DNA from: Setomelanomma holmii
Taxonomy: Eukaryota; Ascomycota; Dothideomycetes; Pleosporales; Phaeosphaeriaceae
Assembly (NCBI GenBank): GCA_010015745.1
Contig: ML978246.1
Span: 1 to 64,000, forward strand
Direction: 5' to 3'
Length of the DNA stretch: 64,000 nucleotides
Each line of letters starts with the position of its first letter. Position 1 is the stretch's first letter. The notes beneath the pieces were generated by a model. The model was not told the DNA's origin. It did no database searches and was given only the letters and a program-made list of their open reading frames with translations. The position numbers were made by a program, and so were the translations under genes. This document shows positions 22,939 through 33,416 of the stretch, piece by piece.

Positions 22939-23959
22939 GCGCTCGATGATCTTGATAATGTTGTCCTCGCTCTTTTGCGTCTCACCTATAAAAGAATGAA
23001 TGTAGGCGAGATCAATGAGAACCCATATGCGTTTTTAAAAAGCCTTTTTGGCTTCCCAGTAATTTGCGACAATGGAGTTTTGCGAGTTATGCTCGCCGTG
23101 GACGGCAGTCAGATTGCTCCACGCGTCAAACGAATTCTCACGAATCTGTCGCAGCCGTCGCGCATGTGACAACTGGTGCAGCCTTGTCGGTGGCGGAGGC
23201 GAAGACGCATCGTCTCGAGACAAGTCGTGTCGTTGCGTTGTAAGATGTTTAGTCTCGTGAACTTGTGGTGAGGTGCCACTCGCGTCCTAGCTCCGTCGCA
23301 GATACCTACGCGAATGCGTAGCTCAAGCTCCAGAGAAACAGAATGGGCAGCTGCCGCAGTTCTCCTGGGTATGTTGACGCGGATATGGCCAGAAGAAGTG
23401 CTTGGTGTGAAGTTGCGTGGTGAGATCCATGGATGGCAATCCATCGCGCTTATCGTTGTCGCGATTGCCTACGTGCGATGTTTCTCAAAAGTTCAGCACA
23501 TTTTACCACACTTTTGCGCGCCTTGCGTTTCAGGTTGTACAATTTCAACGCAAGTCTGCGGCACAGTTGCAATCTATCATGCGGGCAAATTGTGAACCCC
23601 GCTCTGCCGGTCAAGTAACCTAGACCTTGATCGCTCACAACGGAGTTTCCATTTACCATCCTCTGCAGTCTGTCACAGCATGGAACCATCATACCACTAT
23701 CGACCGCTGAATTCGAGCAAGAATGAGATTCCTATGCTGCACCTTTTACCCGGCGATCGTCTCTTGAGCCACTGCGCGCATTTAGTCTGGCTACCGGTCA
23801 CTCAGCCGCGCACGCAGTCTTCAAGCCGCCAAACAAACTTCACGTGCGAAGTATCCTCCACGATAAGATCAAAGCTATGAGCCCCCAGCAATCATCCACA
23901 TCGGGACGAACTTTCAGCTCTTCCGCAAGCTTGTCTCGAGTCAGCTACCTGGCACTGAC
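22939..23959. other. Gene-poor stretch between HET remnants
   Basis: About 1 kb. Frames on both strands overlap without domain signal. It may contain degraded middle parts of the HET gene whose C-terminal module is at 23960, but I cannot support that from the sequence. Confidence 0.35.
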
Positions 23960-24508
23960 ATGCAATACATTCTCGAAGCTTTCACCTTGATTTACACTCA
24001 GGGACACGTGTGCGAAAGATGGAGAGATGACATGACCATGCCGACCCTACAGGATGCGGTGCTTAGTTTACAACATATCATCAACGGAGACAATATCACT
24101 GGCGCTGCAGCTTACGCGTTCTGGGACCGCACCACTCTAATGGGCCGCTATGGACGATTCTTTGTAACTGGCGGCGGCTTGCTGGGCTATGGTCCACACA
24201 ATCTTTGGCCAAGGGAAATAGTATGCCTGCTTCTCGGCCATCAAGCACCAGTACTGCTTCGAGCCTCGAAAAACGATGACCGACACTCACGTCATCAAGT
24301 AGTCGGAGCAGCCTACGTACATGGCCTCATGGATGCGGAGGCGTTGCTCGGCCCAGTAAAACCACCATGGCAAAAGGTCATTCGCCACTTATCCGGACAC
24401 GATTGTCGCATCTTCAATGCCAACACTGGAGAAGAGACGTGGAATGATCCGAGATCCGGGCCACTCCCGGAAGAGTGGGAAGAGATTGAACGGATAACTC
24501 GCGTGTGA
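23960..24508 (+). pseudogene. C-terminal fragment of a HET-type protein
   Basis: The frame is 182 codons from ATG 23960. It matches the C-terminal module found in many HET proteins: GRFFVTGGGLLGYGP, IVCLLLGHQAPVLLR, HQVVGAAYVHGLMDAEAL and a closing WNDPRSGPLPEEWEEI. No HET domain or Walker motif precedes it, so it is a truncated gene or the last exon of one whose front has decayed. The frame itself is clean. It is not continuous with the broken HET gene at 20.9-22.9 kb, which is on the opposite strand. Confidence 0.6.
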
Positions 24509-25135
24509 TATCAATACGTCATTCCGCAGTTCAGGAATAGATCTACTGGAGAGCTCATCGAATATGACCTTCGACTTGAGTCAGAAGCATTCGAGGCTCG
24601 TGGTGTTCAGGTCGAGACCTTCATCCTCGTGTGAGACAGGGATGTATGCTCATGTTAGGAACGCCAGATCCATCACAATACCTAACAACAGGTTTAGAAG
24701 TAAAGGTAGCGTTGTTCCTTATACCAATACTAGAAAAACGGCTCAAATCCATGAGCACTCGCAATCACCAGTCGCGCGCAAATAAAGTCCCGATAATGCA
24801 TGATTTCACGGCGTATGTAGCAGCCTCGTCACTCCGTACGTTCACATTTGTCACGAGCGTCCACACAACATTGCTTATATTGTCACTTTGCGTGAATGAA
24901 CACACAACATGCACAGCAACAGAATATGTGAATAAAATAAAACAGCAGCGACAGCACCGCCCTTATAACGTACATACTCCTGGTCCACCTTCTTTCCTTT
25001 TTCACTTCCTCGGCATACTCGGACAAATACCCATACTCATACCCATCATCGGCATCCCGCCACACTAAGCAATTACCAACCCATCAATCCATTCACTTGT
25101 CAAATCTTACTCAACAGCTCTGGCACCGTTCAACG
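24509..25135. other. Intergenic, no gene seen
   Basis: About 630 bases without a supported gene. Frames are short and lack domain signal. Confidence 0.4.
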
Positions 25136-25303
25136 ATGTCCTCATCCCGGTCAACCTCTCCCTACTTCCAACCTCCGCCGTCAACACAACCCCAATCAGC
25201 ACTCCAGACACCCGGCTTAGGTGAGGAGGGAACACCGCAGTTGCGTGGCGGATGTAGTACATGCTGCGATGGTGGAAATCCTGGGTTTTGCTGTGGATGG
25301 TGA
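25136..25303 (+). CDS. Possible small cysteine-rich protein (first exon?)
   Basis: The frame is 55 codons from ATG 25136. It has a Ser/Pro/Gln-rich N-terminus (MSSSRSTSPYFQPPPST) and a GCSTCCDGGNPGFCCGW ending. The final TGG TGA overlaps a possible splice donor (gtgagt), so this may be exon 1 of a longer gene. The Cys arrangement is reminiscent of PLAC8-type cysteine-rich membrane proteins, but no second exon was found. Weak support. Confidence 0.25.
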   Translation: MSSSRSTSPYFQPPPSTQPQSALQTPGLGEEGTPQLRGGCSTCCDGGNPGFCCGW

Positions 25304-25816
25304 GTCACTTCATTTACTACAGTTTGTCGAGATGTAGAAAGAGAGAGGTGGAAGACGCAGACGGGCAAGAGGGCTGATAGAACTGTAGGCCGATTGATGC
25401 GTGTTTTTGCGTTGTGCAGTGAGGTTGAGAAGGAGGTCGGGGAGTGCAGCCAAGGGGGCTGATGTGGTTGACGTGCTGCGAGGAGGGTGTGCATGGTTTT
25501 TTTGGGACGAAGTCGAGGTGATTTATGTGGACGAGGCGAATACAATTCCATTTTGCGCTTGAGTTTGTGATCATTGTCGGCGGGCATTACTTGCGCATGG
25601 AGTGTTAGCATCAAGCCAGAATTCACCAGGCTTGAGAACGAGGAGGATATATCAAATGCAGCTAAATCGTGTTTTTGCATTAAACGTGTTGAGAATGACC
25701 GTTCGTCACCGAAACCCGTTCGTCACTCAGATCAGTGACAACGACAGATCCCCCGTCCATGAACGCCAAACACCTAGCAAATGCACAACGCTCAAATTTA
25801 TCTTCCGCCTTGTTCA

Positions 25817-28327
25817 TTACTCTGGGATCTCAACCTCAACCAAGCTCTCCTGCACCAACTCAACATGTTTAACCGGATGCAGCAACATCGCAGGGAGACA
25901 CATCCTTCCCTCACCCGCCAACTCCTCCTCCTCGCCCCCATCACCATCAACCTTGTACCCTAGCCACCTCTTCCACAAATTCGGCGCAAATCCAGCATTG
26001 TAGTACCACGTCGTGCCCAGGAAATTGTGCTGTCGTTCTTCGCTAAAGATGCTCATTTTGCCACCACCCGACGCGCCGTTGCGTCCGTTGTTGAAGATTG
26101 CTGCGAGATATTGCGTGGGCCATTTGCGATCGATGTAGACGGGGTGCGGCGCGTAGACGGCTTTCAGGCCGTGGTGGAGCGAGACGGTGGCGGGCCACAT
26201 TTCGCTGAACATGGTGTGGCGGAAATGCGATTGTTCGCGGTGCATGGTTTCTAGCAAGCGGCGACTGAGGCGACCTGAGGTATTAATGGCGGCGCGGCGA
26301 GGTGGGAGGCCGTTGGTGGTGTTGTAGCCTGTGACGTCTTTGGCGAGGAGCCAGTTGGTTTGGTCGGGGTCAAAGAGCGGGTTGAAGACGATGAGGTCTG
26401 CGGGTTCGTTGGTGCCCCATTCCTGGCCAGTTTTGTCCTCGATGATGGAGTGGTTGGGCTTCACGGCAGAGTCGATTTCGATGTCGGGGTAGTCTTGTGG
26501 TGGTTCAGGACCCCAGATTGGCTTTTCTGGCTTCTGAACCTTGGTTTCAGGGACGTGCGGGTTTGGCGGGAGATGCGAGGACCATCTGTTCGCTTGGTTG
26601 TTGGTGCCATGCTCGGTCTGAACGCGGACCATGTGCTTGAAATCTTCCCAGGGACCGTGTACTGATGGCACGTAGAAGCGTGCATTGCGCTCCCAAAGTC
26701 CCTTCCGAGGTTGCGCAGTTGCCCACTTTGAGACCTGCTCGAAGAGATGGTAGTAGTGGCCAGTGTAGCGCACGTCCATCTCCCAGTTCCAAAAGTACTC
26801 GTACTCGGGATGCTTGTGTGCAAAGTAGGTCACTGGCATGAAAGTACTGCGATATGCTCCATGGACGGGCAGTTCACGGAAGTTTGAGTCGTGCAAACCG
26901 CCGTAGATGAGACCCATCTGTCGTTCAGACCATAGCGTGCCCATGCCTGCAAATTCTGTGGGGAGTGAGCTGTTGAGAACGTCGGCGTACACTTGCTCAT
27001 CACCCCAGATCTGTTTGTTGTCGTCCTTGACGTGAATCAGGAAGTGAACTTGGTATTCGCCGCCAGATGCGACGCTGAGCTCGGAGACGAGGGCGCGTAG
27101 GTGCATGATGTCTTCATCATCATATTCGTAGTCGGACCACGTTCGGATGAGTACTGCCGTGCGATGGAGAAGCTTGTTGTGTTTTGCTTTTGATTGCTCT
27201 TGAATGGTGCTGTTCGTGACCTTGGGCTCCACAGGGCTAGGCCGAACGCCCGGGTATGCGCCATCGCGCTTGCCCATCGCCATGGACTGGAAAGCGTCCT
27301 CAATGGGCTTGCTCTGCGATATAAATCGTGCATTGTTCTTCTCAAGACAACGCTCCATGACCTCAGCCCACTTGACCTCGCGAAAGTCGACCTCGGGATT
27401 TGCTTGCCAGACCTGGTCGATACCCTCGCGGTCACCTTCCATGCCTGCTCCGGCGCCACCGCGTCTCTTGCTGTAGCCCAGACCATATGGCCCTAGTCGG
27501 CCAAACCGCTCGAAGCAGACATCATTCCTCAATCCTAGCACCTCGTAACTACCCATGACGTTGTCTGGCATGCCATCAGTCACACCCTTGTATGCCCTCA
27601 AACCAGGGATCTCGATCGTATTGACCGCGTCGAGGTAGCATGTCTCGACTGGTCCATACTCATCGACATATTTCGAGCTGCTGTACTCCGGGTACGGATT
27701 GAACCTGGAAGAGTCGGCGATATGCGCGCCCTGCGATCTCTCCACAGGCGCCAGCTTCTTGACCTCCTGCACCGGCGTGTCTGGATCGATGTCTTCCTTT
27801 GACGGGTACTCGGGCTCATTCTTGTCTCGCCGCGTCAACGTGCGTATGCCACCATGGTACCTCTTGAGAAATGGGAAGCTCTCCCACACAGCCGGCGGTG
27901 GTGGCGCCTTGTGGAGACCCAACTCAGCACTTCGTATCGACTCCCAGCTGCTACTGAAGAGGAACCAGAAGAAGAACAGTAGTGTGGCCACTACCGCCAG
28001 CCCAAAGTATCTTGTGCACGCCCGGGGGTTACGCCAGCTGTAGGCGCTGAACCTTGCCCGCGACTGTGCTCTCCGATGTGATGATGCCTTTGGCCCATTA
28101 GGCGCAAGCGGTCTTGACTCGATGTTGTTCGGGTTGGTGTCGTAGCTGGCGGAAGACTGCCGTGACGAGTATTCTGAGGAAGGCTCGGCGGACTCGTCGC
28201 TGTCGTCATCGCTCTCGTATGCTTTCTCGCTGTATTCGCCGTCTTCCACGTCACGTTTATACGCTGGAGCTGGCCTATACGCTGGCCTCTTCCGCTTGCC
28301 CACCTGCAGTGGGCGGAAGCCGAGCAT
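25817..28327 (-). CDS. DUF3405 single-pass membrane protein
   Basis: Single-exon gene of 836 residues. Residues 1-100 are basic and serine-rich and presumably cytosolic. One hydrophobic segment at about 105-128 (YFGLAVVATLLFFFWFLF) makes it a type II membrane protein. The lumenal part carries the DUF3405 domain: TAVLIRTWSDYEYDDEDIMH, VHFLIHVKDDNKQIWGDE, YGGLHDSNFRELPVHGAYRS, and YEYFWNWEMDVRYTGHYYHL. The architecture and the WNWEMDVRYTG acidic block resemble Golgi glycosyltransferases, but the family has no proven activity that I know of. The frame is intact and the length is normal for the family. Confidence 0.9.
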   Translation of the reverse strand: MLGFRPLQVGKRKRPAYRPAPAYKRDVEDGEYSEKAYESDDDSDESAEPSSEYSSRQSSASYDTNPNNIESRPLAPNGPKASSHRRAQSRARFSAYSWRNPRACTRYFGLAVVATLLFFFWFLFSSSWESIRSAELGLHKAPPPPAVWESFPFLKRYHGGIRTLTRRDKNEPEYPSKEDIDPDTPVQEVKKLAPVERSQGAHIADSSRFNPYPEYSSSKYVDEYGPVETCYLDAVNTIEIPGLRAYKGVTDGMPDNVMGSYEVLGLRNDVCFERFGRLGPYGLGYSKRRGGAGAGMEGDREGIDQVWQANPEVDFREVKWAEVMERCLEKNNARFISQSKPIEDAFQSMAMGKRDGAYPGVRPSPVEPKVTNSTIQEQSKAKHNKLLHRTAVLIRTWSDYEYDDEDIMHLRALVSELSVASGGEYQVHFLIHVKDDNKQIWGDEQVYADVLNSSLPTEFAGMGTLWSERQMGLIYGGLHDSNFRELPVHGAYRSTFMPVTYFAHKHPEYEYFWNWEMDVRYTGHYYHLFEQVSKWATAQPRKGLWERNARFYVPSVHGPWEDFKHMVRVQTEHGTNNQANRWSSHLPPNPHVPETKVQKPEKPIWGPEPPQDYPDIEIDSAVKPNHSIIEDKTGQEWGTNEPADLIVFNPLFDPDQTNWLLAKDVTGYNTTNGLPPRRAAINTSGRLSRRLLETMHREQSHFRHTMFSEMWPATVSLHHGLKAVYAPHPVYIDRKWPTQYLAAIFNNGRNGASGGGKMSIFSEERQHNFLGTTWYYNAGFAPNLWKRWLGYKVDGDGGEEEELAGEGRMCLPAMLLHPVKHVELVQESLVEVEIPE

Positions 28328-28786
28328 CTTTGGAGCCTGGTCGCGTGGCCCTCACGCGGGTGAGGCAGTTGCGCGATGTGGAACGTTTGGGGAATGCGGA
28401 ATGTGCAGCGGCTATGATTGGGCTCGTGGACGCCACTCTTTTATATCTACAAAGTTCGTGTGGGTTGTAGAATGGTTGCGTGCAATCGCGGCGTTGACTG
28501 CTAAACTGCTTGATGATAGTGAGGGCAAAGACTCGGGATCAGAAAAGAGACTAGCGCCAAACAACAGTCGTTGGCGGGGCAATCAATCGGCGCCGCTCCG
28601 CTTTGCTCACCAACGACCATCAAACTCAACAATACTACTGCGCGTATCAGGACAGACTCGTCTTCCTGCCACTATCGGATCTTGACATGTACAATCCGAC
28701 CTTCTAGTGCCTCTTTGGCTTCTCGCATCTATCCTGAACGGTTCTTTCCAAAACATACTAGACAGGATGAGCACCTTGCTTAATCA

Positions 28787-28791
28787 GAAAC
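28787..28791. repeat. 5-bp target-site duplication GAAAC (left)
   Basis: GAAAC precedes the solo LTR and recurs at 28941-28945. Five bases is the LTR-retrotransposon duplication length. Confidence 0.8.
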
Positions 28792-28940
28792 TGTAAGCAG
28801 GTGGGGGAGGCCGAGGTAATGTGATGTGTATCTTGTTGTTTGTTCTGAGATGTCCGTAATGTACGCTTATATGCATGGAGTAGTGAGCTGGTTGGTTGGC
28901 GGATAATCCACGTGACCGTACAAGGCGCCCTGGGCTTACA
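28792..28940. mobile_element. Solo LTR, copy 1 (149 bp)
   Basis: It begins TGTAAGC and ends GCTTACA, flanked by GAAAC on both sides. On the minus strand it contains a TATA-like stretch (GCATATAAGCG). The right ~100 bp are clearly homologous to the second solo LTR at 35761-35935 (shared GAGATGTCCGTA, ATCCACGTGACC and CCCTGGGCTTACA). The TG...CA ends with 5-bp duplication indicate an LTR left by recombination after loss of the internal retrotransposon sequence. Confidence 0.85.
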
Positions 28941-29087
28941 GAAACATTTGTAAAAGGAGCGACGCATTTCATCACTTGGTCATCTATCTACGACATCTTA
29001 TGGCATCCGTTCACGTTCATTGCATTGTCTATCCATATCCATTGGACCGGTTGACGATCTATATACAATGTTCCTTAAAACCCTCTC

Positions 29088-29345
29088 TCAACTCAAGGTC
29101 CTGTCGTTCCATCTCACTTGATAATCCAGACTGGCGGTCGCCGAAGCGCAGTACTCGTGGTTACGAGCATTGTCCTCTCCAACGCAGGCAGTGAGTGTGC
29201 AAGCGCAAGCAACTTGAGGTGTGCCAGCAGCAATGCACTTGTTGTAAGCATCCTAGCAGGCGTCGACCTGGCGGGCGTTGAAAGCGGGAGCAGCTCAAGC
29301 GGCAGCTGATAGTGCCAGAGCGAGAGCGGCAGATTTGGCGAACAT
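29088..29345 (-). pseudogene. Small secreted cysteine-rich protein, two in-frame stops
   Basis: The gene starts at ATG 29345 with a typical signal peptide (MFAKSAALALALSAAA), interrupted by TGA at 29297-29295. The predicted mature part carries a second stop, TAG at 29255-29253, directly after RQVDAC. The sequence then continues openly as DAYNKCIAAGTPQVAC, ACTLTACVGEDNA and EYCASATASL. Six to seven cysteines in about 60 residues and the short length fit small secreted proteins of plant-associated or soil ascomycetes. The TAG is consistent with CAG to TAG. If both stops are real the gene is dead. No intron consensus removes either stop. The original C-terminus is uncertain. Confidence 0.7.
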
Positions 29346-30230
29346 ATTGGCGGGTCGATTGATTGTGTCGGTGGTAATGTATTGATGGTCAGGGATGGAG
29401 GATGGAACTGATGACAGTGGATGTGATAGTCTGGTTGATGAGTGGGTTATCGCTGGCCAGACGTATGTATTTATGTATCCCTATGTCTACAAAACGACGA
29501 TAGTTCTCCCTTACCAAATGCCGGTGGCAAGGTACAAACCGGAGGCTGGATACAGCAATTCTACATTCGCCTTGCTTATAATAGTAACATGATGCACGCC
29601 AAGCATGAGGCTCTACAACTCCGTATACAATACATCGTGGGTCTCATGGGACGCGGAAGTGTTGTGCCCGGAATGGTCGACGGAGTAGAGGCCGCAATAA
29701 AAACTCCACGTCACATTGGCCAGAATTACGACATTGTGATGCTAGTTACGAAGATGCGCTGGCTGTATACGAGATGTTTCGATGGCTCCGGCAGTGGTTC
29801 GGCGCGCGATATGAAATAGCTTCCCTAGCTTTACCAACATTGTGCATGGACGGCGAGAAAGGACCGTCGTGTTGCTGTTAAAATGCAACAAGAGAACGTC
29901 ATACCTCGTGTATTGCAACGTGAAGAATCGGGATGAGAGATGAGAAACAAGTACAAGACGTTGATGCCAACGTGCTGAAGCCGGAGGCAAGGACAACTTG
30001 CAACGAGGAAGTGAATTTGAAAATCGGCAGGCCTCGGCCCGAGGAAACCCCGGCGAGCACTGACCAGCGTGTAGTGCATCTACCGAGATAGACTGTGTGT
30101 TCGTCGCGATCTATTCGCGTGATCATTTATCGGGTGTACAACGCTCTATGAAGCTGCAATTCCCTATATCTTACGTCCAGACGCGTAAAGTGTCGCCCTT
30201 GCTAAGAACAAAGGGCATCGTTCCTGCCCA
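29346..30230. other. Intergenic, no gene seen
   Basis: About 880 bases between the secreted-protein relic and the Tc1/mariner element. The frames present lack domains or plausible starts. Confidence 0.35.
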
Positions 30231-31910
30231 CACGGGCGCCAAAAAACCCCGCACACCGAGTTTTCTCGGCGTCCCTCAACACCACCAAGTTTACTATGGA
30301 GAGTCAGAATACACCCGATTTTGGAGATGCAGCAGCACAATAAGAGGCTCAACTCTGTGAGGCTGCTCGCTTAGGAGTAGATGGGTATATACAGGCTTTT
30401 TCTGGTGTTGAGATTACAGTTTTCTCCACCAAATGAGTTTACCAGCCAGTCATCTGGCCCTCCATTCCAATGCAGTCCTTCAGCCTTTGTGGCATAGTCT
30501 CTACTCTCTCGTTTATAAGCTTTTGAGTGACCTTCTCCCAGCCCTCAAGGGCTAGTTCTCTGGTGTTGTTCTCGTCCCAATGAGGGAATTTCTTGACGTA
30601 TTGCTTTGGTGGTTGCCAGCAGTTCTCAATAGGTGCAAAGTCAGGGCTTGAGTGGCAGTTAAAGTGGTGCTCAAGCTTGTTATCCTGCTTCCACTTGCGT
30701 ACAACGTTGCTCTTGCCTAGACCGTAGCCAGAATCGCCATCCTCTTCAAGTACAAAGTCGTCTCCTCGCTCGAGCCAAGGCTTAACCACAGGCTCAAAGA
30801 TCTGGTCAATATACACGGGCTGCGTCATCTTGCTATTGGTGTTGCTCTTGATCTCGTAGAAGGTGAGATCGCTCTTGAATTTGTGTCCAATTGCAGCCCA
30901 AGCGTGTACTCGTTTGAGGACCTTCTCTCGGTCATCTTTCTCCTCTCTCTGTTGTATTCAATCGTTGCAGTAGCGCTCTCTAGGCTTACGTACTATGTAG
31001 ATAGAGCCTTGAGGACCGATCGCCTAATGCACCTCATCAGAAAAGCGGACACTGTACCAATCAGAAGGCTCAGGATAGCGATTTTTCATGAGCTCAGCCT
31101 AAGCCTTATGGTTCTTTGCAAACTTCTTATTACACCACTTCTTTTAGCATGCAATACACTTGTGATAGCTCATACTATTGCCCATTGCATGAGCAATTGT
31201 ACGAGAGTCAAGGCCTTCAAGGCCGACCTCATAAGCAAGATCGTGCCACAAGAGAGCGCGCACCTCAAAGCCGTCCTCTTTTATGGTCCTATCCATCTCT
31301 TTGAGGTGCCAATTACTGATTAAACAAGGTCTCCCACAGTGCTCCTCGCCCTCAGCTCTATGGTGACGGCGGTCCTCAGAAGCCTTAGATATCATGGCCC
31401 ATTCCTGGCGGTGAGAGACGGCGAAGTGATCAAAGACGTCCTGCTTGAAGTACGGTATCTTTTTAGCCTCCAGGAATTCAATTGCGCCTCGAACTTTTGC
31501 ACGAATAGACGTTTCATGTTGATTACGATTATCCCAGTCAGCCATAGTATTTTGTATTAATTGGTGGTGGTGTAAAGTACCGTGGTTGTGGTAGGAGAAT
31601 TGTGAACGTTTATTGGAACAAGGTTCCTTTAGTAGTATGACTAGCATAGATAACCAAGTATAAAGAGGGACAAGGCGGGGTGGCTGTACCGTATTGTATT
31701 GACTATCGTGTTCTATGTTTGTTCATGATAAAGCTCTCGCCTTTGAGGTAAGTGCACTTGCTTATCAGGCAGTGCCTATCACAATAGGATATCATGTGAC
31801 TCCAGCCATGTGGTTACACCTTGCACACACCTGGACTGAACCCACATATTCTCAACAACGTTCATTTTTTAGCGTGGTTTTGGTGTGCGGTTTTTTTTTG
31901 CGCCCACGTG
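30231..31910 (-). mobile_element. Tc1/mariner-type DNA transposon relic
   Basis: About 1.68 kb bounded by imperfect inverted ends. The left end at 30231-30257 reads CACGGGCGCC-A6-CCCCGCACACC. The right end at 31882-31910, inverted, reads CACGTGGGCGC-A9-CCGCACACC. It holds a degenerate transposase on the minus strand. I could not find an unambiguous TA duplication at the ends, so the outer borders may be off by some bases. Confidence 0.75.
30439..31545 (-). pseudogene. Tc1/mariner transposase with four in-frame stops
   Basis: One frame runs from ATG 31545 (MADWDNRNQHETS) to 30439 without indels. It has an N-terminal DNA-binding part and then a DDE_3-type core. Core blocks are FSDEVH (first Asp), LEEDGDSGYG (second Asp) and SPDFAPIENCW (third acidic residue). 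Stops are TAA and TAG near 31146 and 31105, TAG after FSDEVH and TGA after RYCND. Two sit where Gln is plausible and two where Trp is plausible, again fitting C-to-T mutation on either strand. Confidence 0.82.
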
Positions 31911-32078
31911 CTGCCTTACAGGGGGGCGCCGACGAAACACCGCCGCAATAACGGTTCCATCGACAATGACCGCGTCCACCTCCATCTCCAAGCCATCACG
32001 ATTCAACTCAAACGAATTGCGTCTGGTGTTCTCACTGCCCAATCGAAAGCATCCCCACCAATCCTACTCGAGTCTAAC
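31911..32078. other. Short spacer after the mariner element
   Basis: Contains GC-rich sequence (GGGGGGCGCCGACG) next to the right end of the element. No gene. Confidence 0.3.
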
Positions 32079-32318
32079 CTACATAACGATGCAAGCTGCG
32101 TCGTGCATCATCCTGTAATTCTTCTCCTTCCACTTCATTTGCATCTGCAATTTTTGCAACTCCATCAGATGAGCGTACGACTCCTTCATCATGGCAACTT
32201 GCATCTGTGTCTCTTGTATCAGCATTTCCTTGTCGCGCACAGCCTTGGTCATTTCTTTCATTCGCATACGCTTGCAGCAGTTCACCGGAATTAGCGCTGC
32301 ATCTCGCCATACCGCCAT
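32079..32318 (-). CDS. Hypothetical Met/Gln/Lys-rich coiled-coil ORF
   Basis: The frame is 79 codons from ATG 32318. Its central part (KEMLIQETQMQVAMMKES, YAHLMELQKLQMQMKWKEK) has strong heptad-like hydrophobic periodicity and is very likely a coiled coil if expressed. No domain is recognised. It may be the last exon of a longer protein or a transposon-associated fragment, given the mariner relic next to it. Confidence 0.25.
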   Translation of the reverse strand: MAVWRDAALIPVNCCKRMRMKEMTKAVRDKEMLIQETQMQVAMMKESYAHLMELQKLQMQMKWKEKNYRMMHDAACIVM

Positions 32319-32630
32319 ATATCAAGTGATGACTGCTAGCAAATTAGATCACGGCGTGTGCGTAGATGGATGCGTCGCATTGTGCACCTCTACCGGGCTG
32401 AGACTCGAAACTTGTTGAGCACTGCGTTGCCTGGATCTCAAGTCACCGGTGGCTACGCAGCCTCTTCGTCCTCCTCACACATACAGATGGCGCCCTTACA
32501 CAAAGCAAAGCTAGTGACGTGAGCACTTATATATACGAAATCAGCCGATGAGACTAGCCTGAATAGGCTGACAACAATTGTGCAAAGCCATGACGGGCCA
32601 CAGAGTGTGGTGGCGGCAAACACTAGTGCA

Positions 32631-33044
32631 ATGGCGGATAGTCTGCAGCCAATGCATGACAACATGGAAAGGATGAAAGAATACATAGGAACGTTACGTG
32701 GAGCGTGGGAAGACAGGCTGAGACATGACAGAGAAGCGCTTGAGCAGGCATCGCGCAACGCCGAAAAGCTGACTACCTGTAGAGTAAAGGCGCAAGCTTT
32801 GGGAAATTACTACATTTCTAAACAGACTGCTAGACCGCCTGAACATTTTCTTCAGGCTGAAGTATCTTTGGCGGACGATCTGGACGATCTCGGACATCGA
32901 AACGAAATAATTATGATAAGAAGAGCGCAGCAACTCGATAGGAGATGGACACCAAAGAAGTCTTCCACGATTGCATTAAAGTTCGTTGCAGCTGGGGCAG
33001 CTGTAGGTCAGCTCGTCGCAATGGTTCCTTGCTCGGTGATGTGA
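32631..33044 (+). CDS. Hypothetical coiled-coil ORF with hydrophobic end
   Basis: The frame is 138 codons counted from the first ATG (MADSLQPMHDNMERM). The N-terminal half is helical and charged (LRGAWEDRLRHDREALEQAS). The C-terminus is hydrophobic (ALKFVAAGAAVGQLVAMV). No family is recognised. Open upstream sequence lacks an ATG. It may be a real small gene or a fragment, so confidence is low. Confidence 0.3.
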   Translation: MADSLQPMHDNMERMKEYIGTLRGAWEDRLRHDREALEQASRNAEKLTTCRVKAQALGNYYISKQTARPPEHFLQAEVSLADDLDDLGHRNEIIMIRRAQQLDRRWTPKKSSTIALKFVAAGAAVGQLVAMVPCSVM

Positions 33045-33416
33045 GAGAAAATCGCAAAGCGGATACGATGATGGTATATTGCCTTGATCGTGTCGACCAG
33101 GTGGGCGTTGATATTGCTACAGGCTCGTACTATGCGGGACGAGCAAGGGGTGTGCAAAACAACAATAAATCGTGATGCTACTTTGGAAGATGAGGACTGC
33201 AGGCGCCAGGTTACGATAAGCGAAAGGCGCAGTCAGTCGCGAGGCTGAAACACGAGCACAGCCCGACTCAGCAACATGAGCGGCTACTAGCAATTTCCAC
33301 TGCTAATACCTGACGAACTTGCTCATGCCAACCGTACACTCATACCCATATCGTTCTTCAGGCAATTGGCAAAGCCGAGCAAGGCATCCCTTTTCTGAAC
33401 CGAGTTGCAAGCCGCC

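Noticed and set aside
29442..29819. 125-codon plus-strand frame near the secreted-protein relic
   Set aside because: No ATG in good context, no motif, and the secreted-protein signal is on the opposite strand.
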